From assembly GCF_000969985.1 (NCBI RefSeq), contig NZ_CP009526.1, positions 4,464,001-4,528,000 of the forward strand: a stretch of 64,000 nucleotides of DNA, in the 5' to 3' direction. Origin of the DNA: Methanosarcina barkeri str. Wiesmoor (GTDB lineage: Archaea; Halobacteriota; Methanosarcinia; Methanosarcinales; Methanosarcinaceae). A program made the position numbers and the translations under genes. The notes beneath the pieces were generated by a model. The model ran no database searches. It was not told the origin of the DNA and saw only the letters and a program-made list of their open reading frames with translations. Below, in pieces: positions 43,131 through 52,071 of this stretch; the stretch's first letter is position 1, and each line of letters begins with the position of its first letter.

Positions 43131-44633
43131 TTAACCTTTTGTAACTCCTAAAGGAAGAACTCTTGCGACTTTACGGGCAATACCGAGCTCATGCACAACA
43201 TTTACCACTTCACTGCTGGACTTGTATACATCTGGAGCTTCCTCTGCAATGACTGAAGGATGAGTGGCTCTTACTGTAATGCCCCGAGCTTCAAGGTTTT
43301 CTTTTATGCTCTGTCCGCGGAATTCTTTTTTTGCATGTGCTCTGCTCATGACCCTGCCAGCCCCATGACAGGCACTACCGAAAGAAACATTCATAGCCTC
43401 TTCTAAACCGCAGAGAATATAAGAAGGAGTCCCCATGCTTCCGGGAATCAGAACCGGTTGACCTACATCTCTGTATACGGCCGGAACTTCGGGATGCCCT
43501 GGAGGGAAGGCTCTTGTTGCTCCTTTCCTGTGCACATACACCTCTTTTTTCTTGCCGTCCACGAGATGTTTTTCAAGTTTTGCCACATTGTGGGCAACGT
43601 CATAAAGCAGATCCATGCCCAGGTCGTCAGCATCTCTCCCAAATACATTTTCAAACGATTCCCTTGTCCAGTGAGTAATTATCTGACGATTTGCCCATGC
43701 ATAATTTGCAGCACAGAGCATGGCTTTAAAATAGTTCTGGGCTTCCCTTGACTGGGCAGGGGCACAGGCAAGTTGTTTGTCCGGAATTTCAATTTTATAG
43801 TTTTTTACGGCCTGAGAGAGTTCCTTTAAGTGGTCAGTACAGATCTGGTGACCTGCGCCCCTTGACCCACAGTGGATCATTACCGTAACCTGGCCTTCTT
43901 GAAGCCCAAAGGTCGAGGCTATTTCCTGATCATAGATCTTATCAACGTACTGAACCTCAAGGAAATGGTTGCCGCTTCCAAGAGTTCCTAACTGAGGTTT
44001 CCCTCTTTTTCTGGCTTTCGCGCTTACCTGGGCAGGGTCGGCTCCTTCCATATACCCATTAGCTTCACAGTGTTTGACATCAGCTTCTACGCCATACCCG
44101 GCTTCTACAGCCCAGTTTGCCCCTTCTAGAAAAGCACTGTCCAGTTCCTGGTCCGAAGCCCTGATCCGACTTTTGGAACCAACGCCTGCGGGTATATTAC
44201 TAAAAAGCTCGTCGGTTAACCTTTTTATGTTCGGAACGACCTCTTCTTTCTGAAGATTGGTACGAATGAGCCTCACCCCGCAATTGATATCAAAGCCTAC
44301 CCCACCCGGGCTGATAATCCCTTCTTCTACATCAAAAGCGGCAACTCCTCCTATAGCAAAGCCATAACCAAGATGAGCATCAGGCATTGCCATGGAGTAC
44401 TTCTGAATGCCAGGTAAGGTTGCCACATTTGCAATCTGGTCAATAGTCCCGGGTTCAATGCCTTCAAGCAAACTCTGGGATACAAACAGGCGGCCCGGAA
44501 CTCGCATGTTCGGAATGTGCCCAACAGGAATTTCCCATTCGTTTTCAGAAAGTTTCCTGACCATACCCTTCACCTCCTTCTGTACGTTTTCCGTGCTTGA
44601 TTCCTCAATAGCTGTATCTTCACTTTCTACCAT
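43131..44633 (-). CDS. rtcB: tRNA-splicing ligase RtcB
   Basis: RNA ligase joining 2',3'-cyclic phosphate and 5'-hydroxyl ends after tRNA intron removal, GTP- and manganese-dependent; 500 aa, with no intein (many archaeal rtcB genes have one). Active-site blocks: [31 protein letters not shown] (metal-binding Cys), [22 protein letters not shown], and [13 protein letters not shown] with the guanylylated histidine. The first about 20 residues ([20 protein letters not shown]) are an acidic extension that may not be translated if an internal start is used. Its partner archease is the next gene upstream. Confidence 0.96.
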   Translation of the reverse strand: MVESEDTAIEESSTENVQKEVKGMVRKLSENEWEIPVGHIPNMRVPGRLFVSQSLLEGIEPGTIDQIANVATLPGIQKYSMAMPDAHLGYGFAIGGVAAFDVEEGIISPGGVGFDINCGVRLIRTNLQKEEVVPNIKRLTDELFSNIPAGVGSKSRIRASDQELDSAFLEGANWAVEAGYGVEADVKHCEANGYMEGADPAQVSAKARKRGKPQLGTLGSGNHFLEVQYVDKIYDQEIASTFGLQEGQVTVMIHCGSRGAGHQICTDHLKELSQAVKNYKIEIPDKQLACAPAQSREAQNYFKAMLCAANYAWANRQIITHWTRESFENVFGRDADDLGMDLLYDVAHNVAKLEKHLVDGKKKEVYVHRKGATRAFPPGHPEVPAVYRDVGQPVLIPGSMGTPSYILCGLEEAMNVSFGSACHGAGRVMSRAHAKKEFRGQSIKENLEARGITVRATHPSVIAEEAPDVYKSSSEVVNVVHELGIARKVARVLPLGVTKG

Positions 44634-45051
44634 GATTTATGCTCCCTGCTCCTTTATGCTTTAGATATAATTCTGGAATTACTAATTTATCTTCCGTTTC
44701 CTAAAGGTTCTGCAAATTAATATGGAAACGTGATCAAGATACACTGTGTCAGGCTGGATTAAAGCCACAATGAATTTTGGAAACGGCTGATTAAGATCGG
44801 TTAGATATAATAAAGTCGATCTAAATATGACTGAACCAATTCAGGACTAGATAACTCAACTTGAGATATACTTGAAATATTATAGTACGTGAAATATTAT
44901 AGTACTTGAGATATTATAGTACTTGAGATATTATAGTGCAGAATAGGATAATTCCTATACATGAAGATATGCATGGTGCAAGTGGTTAGAGGAGAAACAG
45001 CCAGTATTCGGTGAACCAATTCCAGGGGATAGGAAGATAACTTCTGCTCCT
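44634..45051. other. Spacer between archease and rtcB with tandem repeat
   Basis: About 420 bp, no gene. It holds the 17-bp tandem array at 44869-44936 and the rtcB promoter. The stretch 44760-44860 has nothing I recognise. Confidence 0.5.
44869..44936. repeat. Four tandem copies of a 17-bp unit
   Basis: TACTTGAGATATTATAG occurs four times head to tail (first two copies with one or two changes), and ACTTGAGATA precedes as a partial copy. The array is about 235 bp upstream of rtcB. ATATTATA within each unit resembles a TATA box, so the array may offer several promoter elements. Confidence 0.9.
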
Positions 45052-45492
45052 TTAAATATCCACAACAACCTGAGCCTTCCAGCCGTCAGCAGTCTTCGTT
45101 ATTTCTAACTGGTTATAGGTAACAGCCTTAATTTCAGTCTCAAAGGGAAGGCTTTTTAGATCGTACTTTTCGCCCAGTGCCTGAGCTGTTATTGAATATT
45201 CACCGTTTTCTTCCCTGATATTATCAACTCGAAACTCCCTGAAAACGATTTCATCAACTTCAAAGAGATATAGAAGTTCAGAAAGCCAGTCCACAAGCAG
45301 GGACTCCAGGTCAGGCGACTTGAGAAAAATTTCTCTTGCGGTGTCTCCCGAGATTTTTTTTGTATCAATTATAACATTAAACATCGCAAGAGCCGCATTT
45401 TCAAATACTTCTTCCCTGGTTTTTCCGTAAGCCTGGAACTTGATATCTGCAGTGTGATCCAGATACTCATACTGTTTTCCTTGAGATGACAT
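45052..45492 (-). CDS. Archease (RtcB cofactor)
   Basis: Protein of 146 aa that helps RtcB turn over and broadens its nucleotide use. Family features: EYLDHTADIKFQAYGKTREE at the N-terminus with the metal-binding D-H-T-A-D, ENAALAMFNVI, LLVDWLSELLYLFEVDEIVF, and the terminal KAVTYNQLEI. It is on the same strand as rtcB, about 420 bp upstream, so the pair is functionally linked even if separately transcribed. Confidence 0.95.
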   Translation of the reverse strand: MSSQGKQYEYLDHTADIKFQAYGKTREEVFENAALAMFNVIIDTKKISGDTAREIFLKSPDLESLLVDWLSELLYLFEVDEIVFREFRVDNIREENGEYSITAQALGEKYDLKSLPFETEIKAVTYNQLEITKTADGWKAQVVVDI

Positions 45493-45535
45493 AGCCAGGT
45501 AATTGTGTTTTTTGTTACATTAACTTATTTACCGC

Positions 45536-45936
45536 GTGAACTACCCCTAAGCTAAAGACTTAGTAGCTTCCTAGTTCATTCCTCCCTCCATTGAGGACAA
45601 GTCCCCAGGCTCTTCCCCACGTTCCGCAGGTGTTACAACCCAATTAGATTTTGATCTATGAGAGCGAATTTCTTGATATTGATAGCGGCATTTATGTCTC
45701 TATCATGTTTTGTTTTACAGTCTGGGCAAGTCCATTCTCTAGCATCAAGAGTCAGATTAGAGTTATAATACCCACAAACATTATAAAGTTTAGATGAGAG
45801 TTCAAACTGTCCAATTCTCAGGATAGTTTTACAAGACTCTTTTCAAAATCTACTGTATAATGTTGTGGCATTTGATATGATTGAATTGGATTTTTCTTTG
45901 ATTTAAACTTAGGAAATCCATTCTTTTCTCTGAAAA
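45536..45936 (-). mobile_element. IS605-type element remnant (copy 2)
   Basis: Begins with the hairpin-bearing end (CTAAGCTAAAGACTTAG), then the same non-coding block as copy 1, and a tnpB fragment that stops abruptly at about 45936. Beyond this the DNA changes to a short AACTTAGACA-type repeat (45939-46000), marking a truncation point. Confidence 0.68.
45633..45936 (-). pseudogene. tnpB: Truncated, internally deleted tnpB (copy 2)
   Basis: C-terminal zinc finger and last RuvC segment ([18 protein letters not shown]) are joined to the [10 protein letters not shown] segment through the same junction and stop as in copy 1 at 39940-40511. The copy lacks everything upstream of the KNGFPKFKSK region. 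The nucleotide match to copy 1 is high (roughly nine in ten by eye), so the deletion predates the duplication. Confidence 0.78.
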
Positions 45937-46054
45937 TAACGAACTTAGACAGCGAACTTAGACAATAAATCGAGAAAGGACTTAGACAATGAACCGATAA
46001 AAGAACTCAAATTGAAATAAAACTAAATTGAAAAATTATTAAAAAAGGATGTTG

Positions 46055-46666
46055 TTACTGCAACTCTTTCCATATATAGTAGATTCTCTGGATTGCTGTT
46101 ATGTGGCTGGTTACAGCAATCAGGATGACGGCCCAGCCAAGAATTGAAAAACCTGCAATTGGCACTGGAAAGGCAAAGTTGCCGAAAGATGCAAAAATTA
46201 TAACTACAAGTCGGTCAGCCCTGCCCATTATCCCACCATAGTATCTTCCAAGGCTGAGCGCCTGGGCCTGGGTCCCGAGATAGCTGGTAAGCAGCACACC
46301 TACAATTGCCGTAACTCCTAACTGCCAGGAGACGTAACCTGCAAAAAAGATGCTACATATTATAAAAACATCCGAGTAACGGTCAATCACATGATCCAGA
46401 AAGTCACCTCTTGGGGTTGCCCTATTTGATTTCCGTGCAATTATCCCGTCAAGGGCGTCAAAAATAGAGTTAAGTATTACCAGGATGCCTGCCAGCAGGA
46501 TAAATTCCCTGGACGCAGGTGAGTAATAAAAACTCAGTCCTGCAAAGAATGCACATATAAGGGAAGCTATGGAAACCGTGTTAGGTGAGACCTCATATCT
46601 AACGAAATAGTCTGCCAATGGGTCGATAACTTTTGAGGCAAAAGGTCTCAAGGTGTTAAACGTCAT
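46055..46666 (-). CDS. CDP-alcohol phosphatidyltransferase, probably archaetidylinositol-phosphate synthase type
   Basis: Membrane enzyme of 203 aa, about six helices, that transfers a phospho-lipid group from a CDP-archaeol donor to a polar alcohol. The family motif D-G-x2-A-R-x8-G-x3-D-x3-D is complete: DALDGIIARKSNRATPRGDF then LDHVIDR. The N-terminal RPFASKVIDPLADYFVRYEV and GIMGRADRL fit archaeal inositol-phosphate-type enzymes; glycerol-phosphate or serine acceptors cannot be excluded. Confidence 0.85.
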   Translation of the reverse strand: MTFNTLRPFASKVIDPLADYFVRYEVSPNTVSIASLICAFFAGLSFYYSPASREFILLAGILVILNSIFDALDGIIARKSNRATPRGDFLDHVIDRYSDVFIICSIFFAGYVSWQLGVTAIVGVLLTSYLGTQAQALSLGRYYGGIMGRADRLVVIIFASFGNFAFPVPIAGFSILGWAVILIAVTSHITAIQRIYYIWKELQ

Positions 46667-46996
46667 GGTACTCGAGATTTTTCTTTAGGTGATACCTGTA
46701 ACAGAAAGTCGCCCCGGAAACAGGCGTCTTATCTTACTCGGTATTCTAGTCTGGATTCGCTTTTATTCGTTTCTGTGTTTACCTGCTTTTTTATATTTAT
46801 ACTTAAGCTGTATGATTATCGCTTATTCGATAGATAAGTTTACTCATTCTATTTCCTGTTTCTCATGCTTTTACTTCTAATCATGGATTAAACAAGCGAA
46901 CGTTTATGTCTACTCATTTTCTCTTTCTGCTGTCACACGATCTTACGGATAAACGAGGATCAAATGGGCAAGCGTTTGCAATCGAGCGTTTATAGT
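46667..46996. other. Spacer with apparent duplication of the aldolase 3' end
   Basis: No gene. CGTTTATGTCTACTCATTTT and CTCTTTCTGCTGTCACACG near 46899-46940 weakly mirror CGTTTATAGTTTATTTACTT and CCCTTTCTGTTTTCGCACG at 46990-47026, which is the aldolase C-terminal coding end. This looks like an old, decayed tandem duplication. Confidence 0.4.
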
Positions 46997-47566
46997 TTAT
47001 TTACTTTCCCTTTCTGTTTTCGCACGCTCGTACAGGTACTTAACTTTGCAGGAATGCTCAAGCTGCGTGGTCGCTATATAGGCGTCTCCAAGCGTTCTCC
47101 CGATTGCAAAAGTTCCGTGACTGTAAACTATAGCGCCTCTATGCCTTGAGAGCGCATTTGCAAGATTTCCTGCAAGCTCGCAGCTGCCTATTCCTCCTCC
47201 GACGACCGGAATTTCCCCAAGGAAGTACTGTCCTTCACTATCTACAGGTGAAATTCGTCCCTCGGGGCCTGCGAGCAGAGACTCAACAACCGCATATGGA
47301 GCATGAGCGTGAATGATTGCAAGTGCTGAGGTCTGCCTGTAAATTTCTCTGTGTACTACAGCTTCGGAAGACGCAATTATATCCAGGGAAGAAGTGTCCC
47401 AAACGTCAACTTCAACAACATTATTCTCTGTGATTTCGTCAAGTGCGGCACCTGTCCGGGTGATAAGCATCCTGTCGCCAGCCCTGAGGCTGATATTTCC
47501 AAAGTTAGATTCGACAAGCCCGTGTTCAACCAGCTTGCGCCCATATTTTGCAATTTCCTGCCACAT
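46997..47566 (-). CDS. Class II aldolase family protein (fuculose-phosphate aldolase-like)
   Basis: Zinc-dependent aldolase of 189 aa. Metal ligands appear as IIHAHAPYAV (two His) and YSHGTFAIG (third His), and E68 region SSEAVVHREIYRQ has the general-base Glu position. GNISLRAGDRMLITRTGAAL binds the phosphate. In methanogens a relative makes lactaldehyde from fuculose-1-phosphate for coenzyme F420; related proteins split methylthioribulose phosphate. The substrate here is open. Single gene. Confidence 0.85.
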   Translation of the reverse strand: MWQEIAKYGRKLVEHGLVESNFGNISLRAGDRMLITRTGAALDEITENNVVEVDVWDTSSLDIIASSEAVVHREIYRQTSALAIIHAHAPYAVVESLLAGPEGRISPVDSEGQYFLGEIPVVGGGIGSCELAGNLANALSRHRGAIVYSHGTFAIGRTLGDAYIATTQLEHSCKVKYLYERAKTERESK

Positions 47567-47696
47567 CTTGAGCGGTATATTATACCTTTGGTTAATAATA
47601 TATATTGCTTAGGAGTTCGCGTTTCTTCTTCTAAAAAATAGACTCTAATAATTGTTCTTTTCTTCTTAAAGTCCAAAAAATCTGAAACTATCAAAG

Positions 47697-48305
47697 TTGC
47701 GCTGGCGCACCCCGCTGCAAGCAACGGGGTATGTTCGCGCCACCGCTCGGTTGTATTGGCTTATTGAAAATCGATTATTTTCATTTGTTTGTATGCTTCT
47801 TTTTCTTCCTGATTTCCCTGATTTTCAATATAGCTTTTTATTACATCGGAAGTTGTTCCATCTCCTACAGTTCCGATGTATCCTCCATCACTCCACAGTT
47901 CACTACCCCAAAGCTGTTTTTTGATCTCGGGGTATTGCTTAAAAATTTGTCTTGCTGTAATGCTTTTTATTATTTGCATTACTCTTGAAGGAGAATATTT
48001 TGGTTCGGCACCAACAAAAAGATGGACATGATCACCATCAGTACCAATTGCATCAAACTCAAAACAGTACCTTTCACCAATTCCAAAGCATATGGTTTTC
48101 AAAAAACTAATGATTTCAGCATCTAAAAGAAGCTTTTTCCGATATTTCATACAAAAAACCATGTGGTATCTTATTTTATAGACACAATGGTTTGCATGTC
48201 TGAGTTCCATTTACAGTACAAATGTAGCTAAAAATATAAGGTAGTTATTTAACAACGGTTCTCGGGGAAGTTTTCCATCCCCGCAGCAAGCTAGCGGGGT
48301 ATTCG
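47697..48305 (-). mobile_element. IS200-type insertion sequence
   Basis: A 0.6-kb element with one gene, tnpA, and hairpin ends: CCCCGCTGCAAGCAACGGGG at 47710-47729 on one side and CCCCGC..GCGGGG at 48272-48292 on the other. Both ends share the GCAAGC..CGGGGTAT string. There is no tnpB, which fits the IS200 subgroup. Intact and possibly active. Confidence 0.8.
47761..48210 (-). CDS. tnpA: IS200/IS605-family Y1 transposase TnpA
   Basis: Single-strand transposase of 149 aa of the HUH superfamily. ELRHANHCVYKIRYHMVFCM opens the protein, GDHVHLFVGAEP is the HUH metal motif, and the catalytic tyrosine is in SDVIKSYIENQG. Full length with no disruption. It cuts and joins single-stranded ends at the hairpins that flank it and could in principle mobilise the tnpB remnants at 39.8 and 45.5 kb if their ends match, which seems unlikely by eye. 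Confidence 0.93.
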   Translation of the reverse strand: MELRHANHCVYKIRYHMVFCMKYRKKLLLDAEIISFLKTICFGIGERYCFEFDAIGTDGDHVHLFVGAEPKYSPSRVMQIIKSITARQIFKQYPEIKKQLWGSELWSDGGYIGTVGDGTTSDVIKSYIENQGNQEEKEAYKQMKIIDFQ

Positions 48306-48501
48306 AATGAAATAATCCATTTTATCTTTTTAATTTTATGAAATTTCACCTGTTTTGAGCGTATGCTTAATGGGCACACTAACCTCAGCTCTATTCTTCA
48401 AAAAGTCCATAGGGTCCTTATGGTTCCCAATAACAGGAATATCTAGAATACTATACCTGCTCTTCTTCTAAGAATATTATGTAAAAAAGAAAAATTAATG
48501 A

Positions 48502-49086
48502 TTACTTCCTTTTAAGAAATTCTATAAAAGAATCTAAATTCTGCTCTTTCATTTGAATACAAAAATCATTATTTTTGTCGATATTTTTATACTGTTCGTA
48601 CATGGAAGTTAATTGATTATGCATTGTTGAGTTTACTGATTTATACCATTGTGCATAATCATGAATTATGTTAACAGACATCGGACACAATAACAACGTT
48701 AAACCAAATCCAGCGTCCTCATCCTGAAAAATTACGAAAGGAAAAGTTCTACATGCTTCCGACCTGTTATCATATATTCTGCATTTTGAGTTTATCAGTA
48801 ATGGGCACTGTTCAGCGGCATTTATTGCTTTATAACATCCTTCCAACTCTGATTTTACCGCATTCGATTTTAAAATATTCGCACTTTCTCGATCTACATT
48901 TTTTAAAATTTTCTCATATTCTTTTCTATGAAAATCAATAATATGATGTTTGCAGCAACTCGCATTACATGATTCAGGACAGCTATAATGTTTAAGTATG
49001 CTTTGAGTTTTTGAGAGTAACCAGTCGTGCTTTTCAAAACGTTGTCTTCGATCCATGACTAAGCCTCGTAAACTTTCTTTTTTCAC
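48502..49086 (-). CDS. YkgJ-family cysteine-cluster protein
   Basis: Protein of 194 aa with the zinc- or iron-chelating cysteine pattern of the YkgJ family: CPESCNASCCKHH, then CPLLINSKCRIYDNRSEACR and LLCPMSV. The rest is helical. Function unknown; some relatives attend metal-containing methyltransferases or flagellar proteins. Start has several candidate codons; MDRRQRFEKHDWLL (10 residues in) could be the real N-terminus. Confidence 0.78.
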   Translation of the reverse strand: MKKESLRGLVMDRRQRFEKHDWLLSKTQSILKHYSCPESCNASCCKHHIIDFHRKEYEKILKNVDRESANILKSNAVKSELEGCYKAINAAEQCPLLINSKCRIYDNRSEACRTFPFVIFQDEDAGFGLTLLLCPMSVNIIHDYAQWYKSVNSTMHNQLTSMYEQYKNIDKNNDFCIQMKEQNLDSFIEFLKRK

Positions 49087-49089
49087 TTC

Positions 49090-49450
49090 TCATAAAGTCT
49101 TTTTCTTTCCAGTGCTTCCTTTGCTACTCTCAATAATGTCTCTGCTTTCTCTCTGCTTCAAGAATAGAAATCATAGGAGTCGGACCCTTCTTATCTGCTT
49201 ATGTAATTAATTCCTCTGGGAATTTGCCTATATTCAGTGTAAATTTCCAGTGCTCTTACGTAAGTGTTCGGTTGTTTTTTGGGATTTGTTGTATCAATCT
49301 ACTCTATGAATATGGGGTCATGCTTCAGTGCTGCAAACTTGAATTTAGTATCTTCGTTACGGAACATTAGATACCCTGGATATAATGTCTTAAGCAAGAT
49401 AAACACAGGACTCTCTAAGGTTTATGTACTATGACCTCTGGAACCTGACA
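49090..49450 (-). pseudogene. Possible tyrosine-integrase remnant next to tRNA-Thr
   Basis: Minus-strand translation with frame shifts gives FKFAALKHDPIFIE, stop, IDTTNPKKQPNTYVRALEIY followed by TEY and, in another frame, KFPEELIT, stop, AD. This resembles the SAM-like N-terminal domain of archaeal phage integrases (pattern NPN/KTxxxYxxAL..Y.EF..K.PEELI.EAD). The catalytic domain is missing. Position beside a tRNA gene supports the reading, but the similarity is by eye and short. Confidence 0.4.
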
Positions 49451-49562
49451 AAAAGAGAACAGATCACAAGCAAGTAAAGACGGATAGCTTCTAGATAAAG
49501 AATTCAGCCATAAAGTTTATCTGTGAGTATTGTATTTAGATAAGTCGCAGCATTTTCCAATT

Positions 49563-49635
49563 GCCTCGTTGGCTCAGCCCGGTAGAGCGAGTGACTTGTA
49601 ATCACTAGGTCGCGTGTTCAAATCACGCACGGGGC
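49563..49635 (+). tRNA. tRNA-Thr (anticodon TGT)
   Basis: Complete cloverleaf: acceptor GCCTCGT with ACGGGGC, D stem GCTC/GAGC, anticodon arm AGTGA-CTTGTAA-TCACT giving anticodon TGT, variable AGGTC, T arm GCGTG-TTCAAAT-CACGC. Discriminator base T; no CCA encoded. No intron. It is the best-preserved of three related sequences in the window. Confidence 0.93.
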
Positions 49636-49743
49636 TTCTGAATTTTTGTTCAAAGTACTTTCTTGCTATTTTGTCCTAATTTTTTTAGAATTTCGTTAAG
49701 GCATGGTACTGTAGACAGTGTAGCGAAAGTTCTGTAAGATATG

Positions 49744-49796
49744 ATTGACTCTGTATCTTTTTTCTTTCACCACAAAAAACAGGATGTAGAGTCAAT
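49744..49796. repeat. Short hairpin repeat
   Basis: ATTGACTCT and AGAGTCAAT form a 9-bp perfect stem, with GTATC/GATGT partly continuing it and about 25 bases of loop. Non-coding; a T-run inside the loop. Probably a small palindromic repeat. Confidence 0.5.
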
Positions 49797-49972
49797 GGTT
49801 GATATTATCTCTTATAAAAGATTATTTTTTCGATCAGGAAGACGGAATCTACTGTAGTAGGTCATGTTTGATTATTTCTGAAGATATTATGTTTTTAGGG
49901 TCCTTCCAAATCAGTACTAAAACTAAGGGCATACAATACTTATTTTAGATGATAAGTATGCATTTAGAGTTC

Positions 49973-50233
49973 CCCCAATTAAGGTACAGTCTAAAAATCA
50001 ATTTTTTAGATAAATAATCTATAATACTCTTTTAAATCAAGAAAAAATTGAGATAAATACTTTATTCTTTTACAATTTATGTTTATTTATAAATAAGGCA
50101 TCTGATGTCATTTTCATCCATACAAAATTCAATGTTAAAAGTAAGGATAAATCAACGTTTAATTTAACAATTAAAGTATTTAAGTCATTTAAACAGCAAA
50201 TAGATCATTTAATGAATGTACCTTAACTGGGGG
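49973..50233. repeat. MITE-like element with 17-bp terminal inverted repeats
   Basis: CCCCCAATTAAGGTACA on the left and TGTACCTTAACTGGGGG on the right are inverted repeats with one mismatch. The 260 bp between are very AT-rich and encode nothing. No clear target duplication. Confidence 0.7.
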
Positions 50234-50381
50234 AGGGCTGACACTATATTTAATTGGGCAAATAAAGTTTAATATCCCTTAAAAAACTAATCATTTTTCA
50301 AGGGGTCTATATGTTTTTTAAATGGATTACTACCAATTTGGCAGGAATTGGTAGTTTTTGGTAGTAATTGACATTAGAGTA

Positions 50382-50617
50382 TCAACCATCATTTCTTACT
50401 CTTTTATACCTGTACATATAACTCCGGCCTCTTTTTATCATTTCAATGTAACCAAGCTTTGCAAGATATTGCAGATCATTCCTTGCTGTATCGTAAGCCA
50501 CGTTGTATTTACTTTTGATTTCAGCTATGGAGACGTATCTCTCAGGTTCTTTAATTTCAATACCATTTGCTCTCAAAACTGCTTGATCTACGTCCCTGCC
50601 AGATTTATCATAGTCCT
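50382..50617 (-). pseudogene. Truncated protein with C-terminal winged helix (Fic-protein-like tail)
   Basis: The last about 78 codons of a gene: YDKSGRDVDQAVLRANGIEI, then RYVSIAEIKSKYNVAYDTAR and NDLQYLAKLGYIEMIKRGRS. The winged helix, including DLQYLAKLGYIE, looks like that at the C-terminus of many Fic-domain proteins. The 5' part is cut by a stop exactly where the dispersed repeat at 50622 begins, so the repeat or its deletion removed the catalytic domain. A 64-residue product could still be translated from a TTG. Confidence 0.5.
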
Positions 50618-50621
50618 ATTT

Positions 50622-50715
50622 TATATACAGATATAGTCCTAGATTTTTATTTCGTGCTTTCAGGTCTCTTTTATAAGCTCGTTTTAAAGAATTTCAGGTA
50701 TTTTTTCGCTTTTCT
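50622..50715. repeat. Dispersed 95-bp repeat, copy 1 (paired with 52831)
   Basis: Matches 52831-52925 in the same orientation: TATACAG.CATAGTCCTAGAT-like start, TTTTTATTTCGTGCT, CTCGTTTTAA and TTTTTCGCTTT. About five in six bases agree. Each copy lies downstream of a tRNA-Thr-like sequence. Confidence 0.7.
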
Positions 50716-51162
50716 ATCAACATTCAAAAAGTTGTCAAGGTAGTTCAAAGGTGGTGGACTCAAGATCAAATATACAGGTAAATTTTGTCTAGATAAATCT
50801 GAAGCATCTTCCAGTGTAGGACCAGCAAATACCATTACGTAGGTTTTTCTCAACCCGCCAACCAGATTTGAGAAACAGTTTCTTCTTTGTTTTCACTTAT
50901 TGAGTCTGGAACTATATCTGTAGGGATACTGAGTCCGCCATATACTGGTTTTCTTTGCGATACAGGTTTGAAGATCTTTGCCAAATGCACATGAAATTCT
51001 TCGAATAACAGGCACAAAGAAATGAAAGTACTTTTCACCTATCCTTTTTTGACTATAGATATCATCATTATCTTGGGCAGTAAGGTTGTCCTTGTTTCGG
51101 TTTGTGTTTTCGCACTTCGTTTCCACACGCTCAGCTGCGTTTTCCGTGGTACAGAATTCCAT
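50671..51162 (-). pseudogene. Fragmented reading frames of unknown origin
   Basis: Two adjacent minus-strand frames join through a TTGA overlap: FKPVSQRKPVYGGLSIPTDI up to QIWLAG, stop, then LRKTYVMVFAGPTLEDASDL to DRKAKKYLKFFKTSL. The composition looks protein-like but I recognise no family. They could be one gene broken by a frameshift. A third frame at 50893-51162 overlaps and is probably spurious. Confidence 0.35.
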
Positions 51163-51238
51163 GTGGTTTTAAAATAATATTTGCGTCATAAGTTGTAGTT
51201 ATTTTTATTATGTAATTATTTGAGAATCGATGCACTAG
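51140..51238. repeat. Dispersed 100-bp repeat, copy 2 (paired with 16001)
   Basis: Matches 16001-16102: ACAGAATTCCATGTGG, TTTTAAAATAATATTT, TTATTTGAGAATCGATGCAC. The preceding CGTTTTCCGTGGT recalls the inverted repeat end at 15964. The remaining spacer to 51357 has no gene. Confidence 0.65.
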
Positions 51239-51357
51239 TCGATTGGCATTGTTCCAAAATAATTAATTCAGCTGCTAGAATCAACCTTTATGCAAGCGTA
51301 TAAACATAAGTAAAAGAAAGGATGAGGAGTTTAACTCCTCACATATTGGTGATATTT

Positions 51358-52071
51358 TCAGGCTACATCTTTAATTGTGCTCAGTAACTCATCTTGACTA
51401 ACAGTTTCATCAGGTCTTACAGCTTTTCCATCATCAGTTAATTTGAACTTACCCTGTACATATCCTGTAACTACAAAATGTTCAGAACCAACATCCTTAG
51501 TGTATGGGTAAGTATCATTGGATAAATAGAGTAAAACCTTTTCATCAGGTTTGAAACTAGGTTCAATATCTGATGTCATAGTAATATTTCCAATTGTTCC
51601 ACCAACCACTCTCACAGTAACTTCATTGGAAGATAGCGGATTTTTAAGGTATTTATCTACACTTATAATGATATCAGTGTAGATGAGTTCACCTCGTTTG
51701 ATCTTCTCAGTAAATGACTTATTCGTCTGTTCAGTGTTCCATTTAGGTGGAAGAATTTCCTTAACTTTACCTATTATAACGGTATCAGCGTGGTTATTTA
51801 AGTCATCGTAAGTGTATTCTTCAAGTGATCCACTTATGCCAATAGTTCTTAGTTTATCAGTATCAACGTTGTTTGAGGGTTTATCTATATTGGTTGCTTC
51901 TGAATAATCAGGTTGTTCTACTGTTTTGAGAATAGCTTGTGATGAATCAGATAGCGTTAAAAAACCTACCATCAGCAAAGAAAGTACTCCAACCAAAATA
52001 ACACCATATTTTGCATTATTTCTTATAGTCACAGCAAACCACCGCCCTTTAGTAAATAGATTTGATACCAT
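51358..52071 (-). CDS. Secreted or membrane-anchored protein of unknown function
   Basis: Protein of 237 aa with one N-terminal membrane helix (YGVILVGVLSLLMVGFLTL) and a beta-rich exposed domain. DDLNNHADTVIIGKVKEILP and VTVRVVGGTIGNITMTSDIE followed by FKPDEKVLLYLSNDTYPYT resemble secreted domains that accompany metalloproteases. Its start overlaps the end of a truncated matrixin-like protease gene by 23 bases, so the two once formed an operon. Exact role unknown. Confidence 0.68.
   Translation of the reverse strand: MVSNLFTKGRWFAVTIRNNAKYGVILVGVLSLLMVGFLTLSDSSQAILKTVEQPDYSEATNIDKPSNNVDTDKLRTIGISGSLEEYTYDDLNNHADTVIIGKVKEILPPKWNTEQTNKSFTEKIKRGELIYTDIIISVDKYLKNPLSSNEVTVRVVGGTIGNITMTSDIEPSFKPDEKVLLYLSNDTYPYTKDVGSEHFVVTGYVQGKFKLTDDGKAVRPDETVSQDELLSTIKDVA

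Noticed and set aside
43131-44633. Intein in rtcB
   Set aside because: The protein is 500 residues with contiguous active-site blocks, leaving no room for an intein.
44869-44936. 17-bp tandem array as a CRISPR
   Set aside because: The copies are directly adjacent without spacers.
50358-50636. 92-codon plus-strand frame
   Set aside because: It is opposite the winged-helix fragment, which has clear family character.
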